Assembly: GCA_022829145.1 (NCBI GenBank)
Contig: CM040764.1
Location: 5,010,875 to 5,074,874 of the forward strand
Length of the DNA: 64,000 nt
From: Albula goreensis
Taxonomy: Eukaryota; Chordata; Actinopteri; Albuliformes; Albulidae
Direction of reading: 5' to 3'
The position numbers and the translations under genes were made by a program. Positions 1 through 12,650 of this stretch are shown here, in pieces (position 1 is the first letter of the stretch; each line of letters opens with the position of its first letter). Under the pieces are notes generated by a model that was not told where the DNA came from, did not search any database, and saw only the letters and a program-made list of their open reading frames with translations.

Positions 1-273
1 CAGTACAGTCCAGTTCAAAACATAGCACCTAGCTCAATGCTACAGTTTAACACCAGCTGCTCCCAGTCCAATGCAAGTAATGCTAAGGACACTGGGGGAT
101 AACAGTATTCAGTATTATGCTTATAGACCCTCTTTCAATGCTAGCAACATCTGGATCACCGATAATTAATGCCTGGTTCAAGGTTAGTAGTGCCTGGTTG
201 AATGTCAGTAGCACAAAGTTCAATAGCGGCAGTCTCCGTTTCAACATACCGGCAGGCGGTTTGCAGCACTTAC

Positions 274-3200
274 CCACAAAGCCGATGAAGTAGTGGGCGC
301 TGTTCGGCTTTCCGCCAATGACTCCCAGAGACTGAGGCAGCGTGAAGCAGTGCTGGAGGAAGCAAACGTCATTATCAACGACTGATCAACCATTTAAATC
401 TCCTACTTGATTCTATTCATATATAATGCTACTCTAGCTGTGTACCATTTAATTGTATTGTGTACTTAAAGAAGTGAACATATGTGAGGTGTAGGTGAAT
501 CCAAACACAATGGAGAAAAAAATTATCTACAAATTACGGCATTTTCAGACCAATAATTCAGACTGACAGTGTCTGTGTGCGTGAGAGAGAAGCACTCAGC
601 TCCACCTTCAGGGTGGGGACGTAGGCTTGGTTGATGTCGCTCAGGCCGAGCCGCAGGGGGACGAGCAGCACCAGGGGCCTCCAGGTGGGCGTCTCCTCCG
701 CCCCGGCGGTGCAGGCCCCCTCCCGGTACCCGTTCACGCCCCGCTCCCCCTCCCTGGACGTACCCACCAGCTCCAGCCAGGGCATACACAACCGCTCTGG
801 GTAGAGAGAACGGGGACACCGCCGGTACGCCATGTTAGCTAATCCACGCCTCCAGCTAGCATCCAGGCACCAGCCCCTATTCAGTTCACTGCATTCATGT
901 TTCATAATCTTCTATTTCTATCTTCTTAATTTGCTTTTATCTAATACCCAACTACAACATTTCTCTCTGTGCTTTTAACCTCTCATAAATTCTTTGCTGC
1001 ATTAAGGTTTTACAATATTTACATCTAGGGTTCTTTTTTTCATTCATGGTGTATAAGCTGGGCTCCAGAATGAATCAGGGACCGTAAAGATTGGTCAAAA
1101 TGTTGAAAAGTCAAGCCCTGTCCTCACAATCCCATTTGCTATTTTAGTTTGTCCAGCTGGGAGCAAGCTGCTACTTCCACAAATGTGAATGGATATGGGA
1201 ATAATGGCTCTTAACAGTGTAAACTCCTGGCACAGGAAGTCAAAGAAAATGCATTATATAGAATAATTGGTGTATAATTTATTTGAAACCGCATTTATCT
1301 GGGATCTGTGCCAGGGAAGTTCTTTGTTGTCCATTGTATGGTACATGAAATGTAATGTAGCTGCTGCAGCCGTGTGAACGCTACATTCTGTTTTTGTGAA
1401 CATGACTTCACATAGCTTTGAGATAAATATGGCTGCAATTACTCAGAGTATTATGGTCTGTTTTGATCATTTAGGTTTATTCTTACATTAAATAAACACA
1501 TAAAAATAGCCTTATGCTCAGAGAATAATAACTGGATACAATGAGTCACAGAACACGCCGCTGCACTGTATTTTGACAATTAAAATAGAACCCTGATGCT
1601 CTTAAACTGGGGAACAAATCACGAGCACACTCAACTGACATTCAGTTAATTCTGATGTCAGAAAATGGACTGTACCATGATGCAATATATAGCTAAAATA
1701 ACATCAGGATGAGTCAAGGGTGCATTTAATTACCATAAATGTGATGTTTTAGGTAGAGTTTTTGTGTACTCACTTATGTCCTCGATGACCACGGTGTTGT
1801 CCATGGCAACGTGCACTGCCAGACGGCTCCATGAGTCAAAGACAGTAAGGTTTCTGCGAGAGACAGAGAGACACAAATACAGAACAAAGTGTTAAGCATT
1901 GAATAAACAATTTAAATGACTGCAGTAGGGACAAAGTATGCAGACAGCTGAATAGAGGAGCAGTATGCTATAATGGGTGGAATAAAATGTTTAGGGGGCT
2001 CAGCTTTTAACTCTGATAAGGTTGCAGGCTTGAGTCCCAGGTTGGGCATCAACACATGCTTTAGCAAGGTATATCATCTTAGTTGTTTCAGAAAAAAAAA
2101 TTCTATTCATATAAATTCATACATCTCATTTACTCACTTTCAAATAATTTCTGACAACCGTTAGTTGCATAGGTGGATAATACAGCTGATTTTACTAACA
2201 TTTAAAGCAAAACAAAAATCAAATACATGCTCTGGATAAGAGTGTCTGCACAAGGCCTTAAGATGTAAATGCAGTCTCTATAATTGAGTCGATTTAAACA
2301 TTCGTCTGTGTGTACATGGCGGTCACATTCCGCACTGCCCTTTTGTCGCCCTATAAGGATGAGGGACAGTTCTGAACAGCATATTCTGCAGACCCAATGT
2401 TCTCACTTGAGAACCTGCGCCACCGTGTTCGGCCCGTACCACTGGCCCACGGGCTTCCCCTCTCCGACTCCCATCTGGGCTACAGGGAAGAAAGAAGAAC
2501 AATTTCAGCAGTGCATACATCACGGTTATCTAACCACTGTGCTACCGGCACAAACAAATGAGCCGTTTCAGGCAGAGAAGTCAAATTGAGGGCGTGTGCT
2601 GGGTTCCATTCCAACCAATCACTGTCTCCAAGCCTGGTATCGTTTTAAACACTAGACTATGTCTGGGATTCTATCAAGCACACTTAATTTTTTTCAGTAT
2701 GTTATAAATTATCGAAGACAAGCAAACACTTCTTTTGGAATGTGCTCCAATCAATCACCCAATCAAGAATAGAATAGCAATATTACACAATCTGATTTCA
2801 CCAATCAACTACCTCCGTGGTCAAGGAGGTGAGCTAATCAATGAGTTCAGGTGGAGTGTTGTTGGAGTAACTGCAGGCACTGTGGCTCTATATTAGGTTA
2901 TACTGAATGGCAGTTGTGAATTTACCTATCTGATGTATGGAATAGCAGCTGTCCTTTTTGTCCAGGAAAGCGTTGAGGATGTGAAGATACTCCTGTTTCT
3001 GCAGCTGGCCTCTCACCCACCTCCAGTCTGCAGAGACAACAGTCAGCGTTCCACTCTGTCACGTGAAGCGACCCACTTTCACGTGCCAACCTGCCTAACC
3101 AAAATTCTTTCAATTTCTCAGCTAAGAAATTTGAACACTTTTTGTCCAACAGTTGACACTAATGATGAGTGAGTGAGGTGGGGCTACAGTTAGCTGTCAA

Positions 3201-5011
3201 CCACTGAAAAGGTGTTGCATTTCTCAGGTTGCTACTTGACATGTGCAAAGCGATGCAAATATAGATACTAAATGCTTAATCTCACAAGCAATCTTTGAGG
3301 GTAATCACACAAGGTGAAGTGTACTTTAATCATACGATGGACACACTGTTCATTTTTGTGAACGGACATTCTGTTTGTTGGCCACACATACCTCGGCCTA
3401 GGTGGCTGCAGACCAGGGCCTCGGCTAAGATCATCTGCCCACATCGGAGCATGCATCCCCAGCCAGTGTCTGACGATGGGCCTGTCCCTCCTACAGCAAA
3501 CCAAACAGTGAAACTTCTGCCAGTATGATACATACTTTCATTGTATCATGCAAACATATATTTTTTCTATTAATTTTTAATGCCCGATTATGCCCCAAGG
3601 TGAACTCAAGCAAACTTCCTGATCTCACACTAGCATCCCTTTCCTGTTGACTTCAGCAGGAAACAGCTGTAGGCATATGACTCCTCCGACTCACGTGATG
3701 ACTATTCTAGCTTCTTACCACACTGCAGATACACCACCAATCACATCCTGCCCATGTCATTGGAGGATGATGATGTCAACATGCACTCGGTTCATGCAAC
3801 CGCAGGGGCCTGGTTTGACCAGGAGAGGCCACTAGAGAGACTAACAAAAGCTTGCCATCATACTCCTATCATTCCCCTGCAAATCTGGGCCAAATTGCTG
3901 CTTCACCAATGAACTAGGACTTCTAGGACTTCAACACCCACAATTCCTTTTCAGCAATGTGAAAACAAGCTAACATCCTGGTGGACAGTGTGCATTTTTC
4001 TCTCATGAGTGCATGGGGAAAATAACTTACGGCACTCACCAATAGACTGGAAGTTTTTCCTATAAGTGAACCACAGCCGTGAAGAAAAATGTGAGATAAT
4101 TTCATCCTTTTCTGAAACATTGAGGGTAAAACAACATGCTTCAATTCAAGAAAAGCACAAAGTGACAAGGATAATTAAATAAACAGAGCCCAGTTACATC
4201 TCATGAGCCTGCTTCTTCAAGACCACAACAGCCTACCTGTAAGTGCACTGAACTCTCTTCCTAGTATCCACACTGGCTCTGCTGTCTCAGGGAACTCCTC
4301 AAACTCAATAAAGCCCAAGGTGTCGTATGTGAGGGTAGCTGAGAAGAAATATCAGATCATTAGAAGCTAAAATGTCGACTCAGAATTGTGACTACTTTTA
4401 CTTCTATGCTAAATCAATGTCTGGAAGACTGGTCCTTAGTTGTACCGTCAGAAACAAGGCTAGGAAATGTAGACAATGTTTGACAGATACTCAAACACAA
4501 TATCACCGCAAACAACCCTTAGTTCAGCGACCAGGAAAAAATGTTTTAATAATTCAGTGGCGAAGACGTCATGATGTCACTTGGCTCTCTGGGGACATCA
4601 GTTCTGTACTTCTGGTTGAGCTGAATCGGTACAAGAGGCGTCACGACCAGTCATAAAAGATTGATTTTCGTCGTTATCTTTGCAAGAGAAGCTCTAGTCG
4701 GATAATTTGTTTCGATCGCCTAATTAACGTCAATGAAACGCTACTTCTGACAGCCTGTGCAAAAATATATAGCCCATATCAAGACAGAGAAATGACCATA
4801 CATCCAGAAAGCATCAAAAGGCTAATGGGGCTTAGCCGAGTATTACGTGCACTGCAGCCTTAAAGAAATCATGAGATCAAGAAACCAACGTTGCACAAGA
4901 ATTACGAAGTTATTTTGCTTACCTTACTGCTTTAGCTAAAGATGATAACAAAGCGTGAATTCAACTCGATTGAAATAACAACGAGCTAACGTTTACCTTA
5001 CCTGTGGCCAT
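274..5011 (-). CDS. atg4b: atg4b, autophagy cysteine protease (3' exons beyond left edge)
   Basis: Peptidase C54 enzyme that trims Atg8/LC3/GABARAP precursors and removes lipidated Atg8 from membranes in the cytosol. Nine coding exons chain in phase on the minus strand: 5002-5011, 4237-4338, 4040-4111, 3392-3490, 2926-3027, 2407-2479, 1774-1853, 606-796 and 274-352. They encode about 269 residues. The start reads MATATLTYDTLGFIEFEEFP, close to the human N-terminus. The catalytic cysteine lies in DTGWGCMLRCGQM and falls at residue 74, the human position. Other family landmarks are MGVGEGKPVGQWYGPNTVAQ, AMDNTVV, TWRPLVLLVPLRLG and SLGVIGGKPNSAHYFIGFVG. The catalytic Asp/His pair and the C-terminal LC3-interacting motif lie off the window. 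No frame breaks were seen. It faces thap4 head to head. ATG4A is the close alternative, but synteny and sequence favour ATG4B. Confidence 0.95.
1968..2275 (+). mobile_element. tRNA-derived SINE-like copy
   Basis: The copy has a tRNA-like head with a B-box-like ggcttgagtcccagg near 2028. An A-rich middle follows, then a tail reading ctctggataagagtgtctgc, typical of fish SINE tails. It lies in the atg4b intron between the exons at 1774-1853 and 2407-2479. The copy is diverged and its boundaries are approximate. Confidence 0.5.
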
Positions 5012-5990
5012 TTCGTCCACGACTCAACTCTGTTGTTGGGTCAACACAAACGTCACATGACAAGCCAACTGTGATTTTTCGCACCGATTTGTTGATCATA
5101 AGATCGAGGGTGGGCTTAAGTCTATCTTATCCAATAGTATTCACGCTTTAAAAGTAACTCTAACTTTGGCCAATTAAATTTCTGACGTTCGTAAACAGGA
5201 ACTGTGTAATAAAATCAGTTTACCATCATTTTATCTGTTTACAATAACTACAGCTGAACTCGTTTTCAATTGCGAAATTGTTTACTACGTCTGGCTTGTA
5301 AGCCTAAAGCCATAACTGCATAAAGCGGTCGTCAGATGGTTTGCTGAGTTATGATGGTACTGAGCTGGCAGCACTGTGCAGCCCACTAAATTATTTCGTT
5401 GCCGAACTGTATTCCAGCGGTATTAATAACTAGGTTTGAACATTTTGAAGCTCTGGTAATTCCACTCTGAGTGCATGTTAATTGTACGCACTGTTGTTGA
5501 TTTGGGTGTATGAGCCGGAACATTTCGGGATGTTGTATACGTTTAATGTACATGCATTCCAAAAGAAACTTTGTAACTTTTATAACAATCCACTTGGAGA
5601 GTAGCAGGTTTGCAGATACAGTATGCAGGTTTTCGACCAGCTCACGCAAGCAGATACAAAATAGCTAAATTAGATAGTTGGCCAGTAGTGAACTAAAAAG
5701 AAACACAAACCTGCTTTTAGTTAAACTTTTTTTTTTTTTTTTTTTTAATGTCAGGCTTTTTGTTTCTAGAAATTGGGGACTGCTCAGACAGACATAACTA
5801 AAATTTACTTTGTACAATCTAGAAAGATGGCAAGGGTGAACGCCATTGTATTGTACGTCACAAACCAAGGGCAGCAATATATTCGGAATCAGTGACAATA
5901 CGAATTCCGCCATTTTGGTGTACGGCAGTGACTTCACCAGTGTGGCTACGAACTAAAGGAAAGTTAAGACTTTCCAGTCTCAGTGTTAAA
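5012..5990. promoter_or_regulatory. atg4b/thap4 bidirectional promoter interval
   Basis: The 979 bases between the divergent start codons of atg4b and thap4 must hold both promoters and 5' UTRs. Human ATG4B and THAP4 are also divergent neighbours. I see no clear TATA box. A 20-base T run lies at 5727-5746. Transcription start sites cannot be placed from sequence alone. Confidence 0.55.
5052..5061. promoter_or_regulatory. E-box of CLEAR/M-box type upstream of atg4b
   Basis: GTCACATGAC lies about 40 bases upstream of the atg4b start codon. It differs by one base from the CLEAR palindrome GTCACGTGAC bound by TFEB/TFE3 and contains the MITF M-box core TCACATGA. TFEB drives autophagy genes, so position and target fit. 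Binding is inferred. Confidence 0.35.
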
Positions 5991-8900
5991 ATGGTCATCT
6001 CCTGTGCCGCAGTAAACTGCACCAACCGTCAAGGGAAAGTGGATAAAGCCGAAATATCATTTCATAGGTAAGGTTAGATGCGTCTGCAGACTGTAAACAC
6101 TGACACATCACCGTATCATCACCAGAATCAGTGTCCGGTTTACGTACGTATGTTCTCATAAACGTAAGGTGTACAGCACTATAAGTTGCATACATGTCGC
6201 CTAAATAATGTTTTCTTTTGGCCATAAAATGCACTGCCCCTTCCCACCACCCGCAGTTTAAATACACCGTTCAGGAGGGACGGGACGCTAACACAGCTGC
6301 TATTTTTAAATTGGCAGGTGCATGGACATTTTTATATCGAGAGGTGGCAGTAGTACCATTAAAAAGGACAAAGACAAGAAACTTGTTGACCAAATAGGAA
6401 AAGTAACCATTTCATGAGTTTTAAAATAAGAGAAAAGTACAGTTTGGTATAAGTTTAGTTTTGAAAAAGTAGTCCATTCTATAACGTTCATAACGTGAGG
6501 AGGCTGAATTCAGTCTAATTTGGCCTTGTCTGCAGATCCCTTCAAAGAATTATAGGCCTGCTGTACACTATGACAAAATGTGTCCAAGTATCACTCTTTC
6601 CAAACAATGACTGTGCAAATAATACCGTGACTACAGAAAAGCTTTCAGTTTTCATGGTTTCACCTCTATAAAAATCAAAATAAAAGTAAACAGCATGTGC
6701 CATTGTCTTGAGTTTTGGCACAACCAGTGCCTTGGCCATGGTAGGATGACGCTTACATCAACATCCTGTGTACAGGTTTCCCATCAACAACGCTGGCCGC
6801 CTGGCCAAGTGGAAGCAGGCGGTCAGGAGAGCAAACTGGATGCCCAACAAGTATTCCTTCCTGTGCAGCAAGCACTTTGCCCCGGACTGCTTCCACCTGC
6901 GCCACGAGGACCAGCAGCGGCAGCTGAAGGACAGCGCGGTGCCCTCAATCTTTGACTTCACCCTCAAGGACCGGGTGTCACGGGGCAGCGTGCGTAAAAA
7001 ACTCCTGAGTGCTGGGGAGCTGGGGACGAAGGAGGAAGAGGAGCCTGAATCTGTCCTTGGTTTGATGACTATCCCACCTTCCCTGGTAGGACCACACCAG
7101 CCAGAGGGAGAGTGGTCGTTGGGCGGGGAGAAGGAGATCTTTACCCCTCCGTCCTGCAGCCTAATTGACGCCCTGCACTCCTACAGTAGCATCTCCCGAC
7201 AGGAGCGGGAAAGACGCAGCTGCTCCCCGTATAAAACAACAGCGCACGGGGGTTCCATCTCATGCCTCCTTAGCAACCCAGGTCACAGGTGTCGGCGCAA
7301 GAACGAGCACAAGCTCCATGGCGCCAGGCGACGCAAATGGCGGATTCGGTGGCAGCTTCGCGTGAAAGCAAGCGCCTCCGTGCCGCGCTGTACAAGAGGA
7401 AGATGAGGAGGAGACTCTTGGAGGTCATTGAGGAAGGTTGTAATCATGGAATGACCAGATACAGGACACCTGATGATAAAACAGCATAAATATACATATG
7501 GCGAATGAAAGGGAAGATAAGAATGGTTTCTCTCACATGGTCATTATTTTGGTATGATTCAACCATTGGCCCAATACTCAGTGCTGCACAGACAGATGTG
7601 TACATGCAGGTTTCATTCCCGACAATTACTTCTGCTTGAATTTGACAAATTACTCAATCAGCCATATGCATGTATGTATGTTTTAATGTAAAGAGCATAT
7701 TCTACAGTTATTTGGAAAATACAAATGATATATTTCATTTTATATAAGCTACATCATTCGCAAAGCAAAAGGACAAATTTAGCAAAAAGTGAGACTAATC
7801 AAGACTGGAGGCTGTAGTAAAAACCAAGTTACTGATTAAATCTCTGGATTTAATCAGTATTTATGACATTAGACATAGGCCTATACATATTTACCGACTG
7901 GCTGAAAAAAGTAAAGACAAAAAGCCAGAGATAGTCACTCATAAAAAAAACTCCAAACTAAAATTCCATTTTGGTTTTTGTTCCAACCACTACTGCAAGC
8001 CCAGAATTATAATAACTCTGAAATTGTTCTTCAGTATATATTTGTAAGGTCCTGTGGAGTTGTTTTTCCTCTTATATGGAGCCTAATGAATGTTTGAACA
8101 AGTCCAATAACGTATCAGACAAGTGCATTCGCGTTCTCTGCTCGTAGTCCGGTCACCCTTGCTACGCTTGCGCAGCGTCGATGAAACACTACATTTCCCA
8201 ACATCCTCATCAGGCGTTCGGCGCAATTTATTTATGCTGGTGAAATTGTCCTCCAAAACAGGTTATGCCGCATTATGTTTGTGAGGCGACTCGTAGGCTA
8301 CAGATGAATGTAAAATTATAAAGATTCTAAAAATTGGAATTCTTTACAAACAATGGCTTGTCCTTTTCAACATTCAGGTAGGCTAAATGAAGACTTTATG
8401 TAGGATACGATAGTTTACATTCCAATAGCCTAGTTAAAAAACCATGTTGAATAGCCTAGCTAACCATCCCAGCTATCCGACAAGTAAAATTGCATATCAT
8501 AGCTAAATTAAAAACAGGTGTCATGTTTCTAGCACTTCGGCTGTCATTTTCATGTCGTATTCTACGACTGTAAGCAATTCTCTTGAAAATTGTTATCTCT
8601 TTGAACTATTTAGCCAATGTATTTATGTATCCATTTGAATGTATTAGCCTAGATGGTAACATTAAAACAGTTTTGGGCGCGTGACTAGGGTGGAATCAGT
8701 ACTCAATTAATCAAATGCATTCTTTGTCACTGACAATTTATACCGTCGGCTGCAAAGTCATATTTTGGCTTCTGGATTTTAAGATTGATTAAATGTTTAG
8801 GTTTCGGCCTTTACGTCTACATTACGGCATGACATCTGTAAGTTTAGCAGGATGACATTCGTTTGTTGTAATAGAAATTGTAACTTGTATGAAGACTGAA

Positions 8901-10790
8901 ATATTACATGGTTTCCCCGGGCTGCTCCGCATTGCGTGTCCTCACTTCAACTCTCCCTTCTTCTGTAGAGACCCCGCTGAATCCAGCGGTGCTCGCCCTA
9001 GATTGGCTCCTGGGCTCTGGGAGTCGGACGAACCTGGCGAGGGTTCGTTTCCCACCATCCCGCCCTTCCGCTACTCCGAGACACTGCACTTCACCCATGT
9101 GGGCCAACCCGTCATCAACTTCATGTAGGTTACGCAGACACTCGCTGTGCTTGGTAATTTCATGTTTAATTCCAGCTGAAAGTCTCGCTAATATACGTCC
9201 CTGAGAATGATCCAGACTCGTCTGTCGTTTGCAGGTTCAACGCCTTCCACGCTGAGAGTAAAAAACCACTGCACAGAGAGTGCGGGTTCATCAGGCTACA
9301 GCCCGGGACAAACAGGGTGGCTTTCATCATAGCCCAGAACTCAGGTAGGCACATAGAACAGCCCATATTGCCATTGCGCTCTACTTACCGTGAGAGTACT
9401 GTAGACAGCACTCTAAACCAAGATTAAACACGTATGACAAGAGACTGAAAAACGCCCATTTAAACTGTCTTTTGGTTCAACAGTTCCTGAATTTAAGATT
9501 TATTTTTGGTTGGCTAATATATATTTCCATACTCCCAAATATGTGCACAATCTCTTTTTGGTACCTATTAAGGCAGTTAATGTCTGAGGTTAATGAGAAG
9601 GACCCTGTAGATATTCACACTTGCATAAGATGAGAAAAAAGGACAATACTGTCAGTTTACTGAAGCTCAGCATAAATATATAATAATAATAATAATGATA
9701 ATAGTCTACACCTTGTCATCTGTACTCCTGCAAGTCTCTCTGAATATGTAAGTCTGCTGAAACCTAAATGTGAATGTTCAGTTTGACTGATATCGTATAA
9801 ATGGTGACACTTGTTCAGATAGATATGAATCAGCATGTACCTCCAGCCCTTGGGAAACTCAAGCCATCAAGTGACTGCAATGATTCTCTCAAGATGGCGG
9901 TCGGTTGTCAAGTGGTTAAAGAGCCTAAAGAGGAGTTTAAGCCGCTATGCTGACAGCCAGATATAGGCCAGGAAACCCAGGCAGACTTAGAGACTTGTGT
10001 TTATCGGAGAGGCATTTACCTGCTGCTGTTAGCAGTCAGGACGGGTAGATGCTTATCTGTGCCAGGGATCCTGGCGTGGACGTTGTGTAACAAATCTAGG
10101 GACAGCCAATCAGAAAAAGGAAAAAAACTCTGTTACACTGTGAGTTGAAGTGTGATGGTGCTTCAGGATGAGGTGAATTGTATGTCCATGCATATGAGCA
10201 CATGTATGCATGTGTACATGTATGTGTGTAAACATGTCTGCGTGTACGTTTCCAGGAATAGTGGAGATTGAAGAGGGAGAGCTTACTGGTCGGCAGCTGA
10301 CTCTGCAGACCCACGCGCTGGCCAGAACCTCTTTTGCCAGGGAGCCCCATGTCCAGCAGGTGAGAAAGGACACCGTGATCCGTGCCCTTCTTGGGTCCGT
10401 TTCATTACCCAGTTCAGCAAATGACTTGAAAGCCCACACATTCTATGAGGATTTTTCAGTTTGAATTCCTGAATTTGCAGAACTGAAACAGGGTTGGCTC
10501 TGACCCTTTTGTTGTTGAACATCTTTGCTTCCATTGCCTAAGAATGGAGGTGCTCGGAATTTACATTCGCACAGTTCCTTTGCTAAGGCTCAGCAAAGAA
10601 ATGAACAATGCAAATTCGAGTACAGATCTGTCTCTCCCTCTCCCTCTCTCATGCACGCGTTCTCCCTTCTCAGATTTCCAGGCACTTCCAGCTGAGGGCA
10701 GATGGCAGGCTCGAGCAGACGGTCTCCATGGCAACAGGGGACCAGCCCTTGATGCAGCATTTGCACATCACCTACCGCAGGTGTTCCTGA
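5991..10790 (+). CDS. thap4: thap4, THAP zinc-finger protein with C-terminal nitrobindin domain (one-base frame break)
   Basis: THAP4 joins a DNA-binding THAP finger to a heme-binding nitrobindin beta-barrel. Exons are 5991-6067, 6776-about 7281, 8969-9124, 9235-9344, 10256-10359 and 10674-10790 (TGA). The THAP domain is complete: C5, C10, C56 and H59 form the C2CH site, with the AVPSIF box after it. A conserved SLIDALHSY segment follows. Nitrobindin exons read HVGQPVINFM, HRECGFIRL, VEIEEGELTG and QTVSMATGDQP, close to human THAP4. The exon at 8969-9124 is one base short of phase. The frame ending ...LDWLLG must shift into WESDEPGEG, so as written the protein is truncated at the G-x-W motif. 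The end of exon 2 is uncertain: 7281 keeps frame, while 7436 fits another frame. atg4b lies upstream and bok converges downstream. Confidence 0.92.
7745..7830. repeat. interspersed repeat copy in thap4 intron
   Basis: A diverged partner of 17850-17935, sharing the gagactaat core and the gaggctg-agtaaaa segment. It is not coding. Confidence 0.4.
8150..8352 (+). promoter_or_regulatory. candidate internal thap4 promoter
   Basis: This stretch just upstream of the putative short-isoform first exon holds clustered CpGs (cttgcgcagcgtcg near 8168). It also has actacatttcccaacatcc at 8188-8206, close to the ZNF143/SBS consensus found at many TATA-less vertebrate promoters. Promoter activity is inferred. 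Confidence 0.4.
8353..8377 (+). CDS. thap4: thap4 alternative first coding exon (nitrobindin-only isoform)
   Basis: The exon begins with ATG in the context caaATGG and encodes MACPFQHS plus one base. It ends at a good donor (TCAG|GTAGGC) in phase 1. That is exactly the phase needed by the next exon at 8969, which opens AG|ACC CCG CTG. Splicing would give a short protein made of the nitrobindin domain without the THAP finger. A candidate promoter lies directly upstream. The same one-base break in exon 8969-9124 would affect this form. Expression needs RNA support. Confidence 0.55.
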
Positions 10791-11638
10791 CGAACTGCAG
10801 GTCCGAGAGCGAGCCGCACAGTCCTCATAAGCACCCTGCTTCCCTATATTAACACACACCCTTTTTTTTTTTTAAGCACTGATGGGTGAAATGGGCGGGG
10901 CATCAATGTGTCAATCACAGACGTGTTTCAACCAATCGTAAGGTTTTCCTCGTGACAGTAAAGCACAATGATTGGTTCGGTTCTGTGAATTGCTGGTAAC
11001 TGAAATGAAAGTGAGATAAACCACAATTGTTGAAGCTACTACAGGCTATCAGTCACAATTGTTTAACAGCTCATAGTGGCCGCAAGAGTTGTGGTGCTTT
11101 GTGAAACCTCACTTTACGCCTCGTGGGGGATTGGCCAGGCCCTGTTATTCATGCATTGTTTATATTCTATTACATCCAGTTGCGAATTTGGTCTTGTTCA
11201 CATTTGAATATGTTCATTCAGCATATAACTTCTGAGGAAGATCTAACCTATACAGGCAACTGAAGTGACGTGAAGTCCTCAGAATCATGGCCAAACAGGG
11301 CCTCAGTCCTCCATACACAGGAGAGTTTGCACTAAACCATTGTCTAACTTTTACTTGGACTCTAATCATTAGTTTATTTGCATAGTTTGACTACTTTTCA
11401 TATTTATTGCACATCACTGTAAAAACATTTTAATGTATCTGAAGGATACACTTTGCATTAAAGCCGTCCAAACCTGACTCACAAACTTACGCTTAACCAA
11501 AACCAAGGGTTAGAAGTGTGGTTATTTGCATTTCCCAAATGTTCCCCTGCATTTGAATTCCTGTATCCTAAACCACAGAGAACGCGGCTTGTTAAACCCC
11601 ACGGGTATTTAAAGGTGTTGTCTGGTGAATAGGATATC

Positions 11639-11644
11639 AATAAA
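11639..11644 (+). terminator. thap4 poly(A) signal
   Basis: AATAAA lies about 850 bases after the thap4 stop codon, in the narrow spacer facing the bok 3' end. A weaker ATTAAA at 11457-11462 is an alternative. Confidence 0.5.
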
Positions 11645-11819
11645 AGGTTGTCAGATGACTAATGTGTTTAATGTGGTTTGGGATAAATGTAAACGCTTAA
11701 GTAAAAGGGATACTCAAAACCTCAAAAGCAGTGACAAAAGAGGCGTTGGCTCTTGGTACACAGACTGATAAAAATACAGAATTAATTTCAGTCAACCGTT
11801 TTTAAATATAAAATGTCAT

Positions 11820-11825
11820 TTTATT
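11820..11825 (-). terminator. bok poly(A) signal
   Basis: AATAAA on the minus strand lies about 830 bases beyond the bok stop and about 180 bases from the thap4 signal. The two transcripts therefore converge closely, tail to tail. Confidence 0.45.
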
Positions 11826-12650
11826 GTTGACGTTCAGTGTTTCATATCAGATGTGTGACACTATAATTATTCACAGAATAAAATTAATAATCAATGAGTA
11901 TGCCTTGAGCGACAGCAGTGGTTGGTGGTTGAGAAGGGATAAATTGGGGGGGGGAGGGGTTTGTTAAACCATATCTCAGTCTTCTACACCCCACAACCCT
12001 GCCACACTGCTGCACACTTCAGTGACACAACAGTCCTTCTTACGCAAAAGTGCAGTTTAAAAATATTTAAAAAACATAAATACCAAAAAAAAAAAAAAAA
12101 ACATAAAAGTTTCCTCCACTGTACCCCTGGGTCTGAAAATCCATACCAAAAGTCATTGGGGTCCCGTTGTCCTTTGACAGGAACCAATGTGTTTTGCCTT
12201 TTGTTCCTGCTGTTGTGTTTTTATGGCTAAAGCTTCTCACATTCAGCATAGTCCGTTCCCAGGAATACACTGACTCACAGGAAACAGGATGCAGAAACCA
12301 GAAGCCTGGATCCAGAGCACAGCCAAAGATGCAGCTGCTCCTTTGGAGCTAGGCTAAATCAATGTGAAATGAAGTTTGGGGAAAAAAAGGAAAGAAATCC
12401 ACTGTTAAGATAAAACGGAGCTCTGCGTTACACAATGGTAGCTGCAGCGAGGCGTTGCAGTGAGTCTTCCTTGGAAAGTCTACAGAAGTCCTGGGCTTGT
12501 GATGGGAGTGGCAAGGCGGCTACGAGCTGTCATGAGTGTGAATGATATTTGTGATTGTTGTTGCGGTGAGGTCTTCTCCCGACGATGAAGGGCGGGGCCT
12601 ACCTGTCGTCCCACATCCTTCCATGCCGCCCTCCGTACCGGGCCCCGCCC

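Noticed and set aside
558..905. Long minus-strand ORF as a single-exon gene
   Set aside because: Only 606-796 is coding (atg4b exon 8). The extensions on both sides are intron.
2020..2050. Possible tRNA gene from the B-box-like sequence
   Set aside because: No cloverleaf can be built. The flanks match a SINE with a typical fish SINE tail.
7165..7365. Ser/Gly-rich ORF overlapping thap4 exon 2
   Set aside because: It is a third reading frame of GC-rich coding DNA. The THAP frame, linked to the conserved SLIDALHSY segment, is the better choice.
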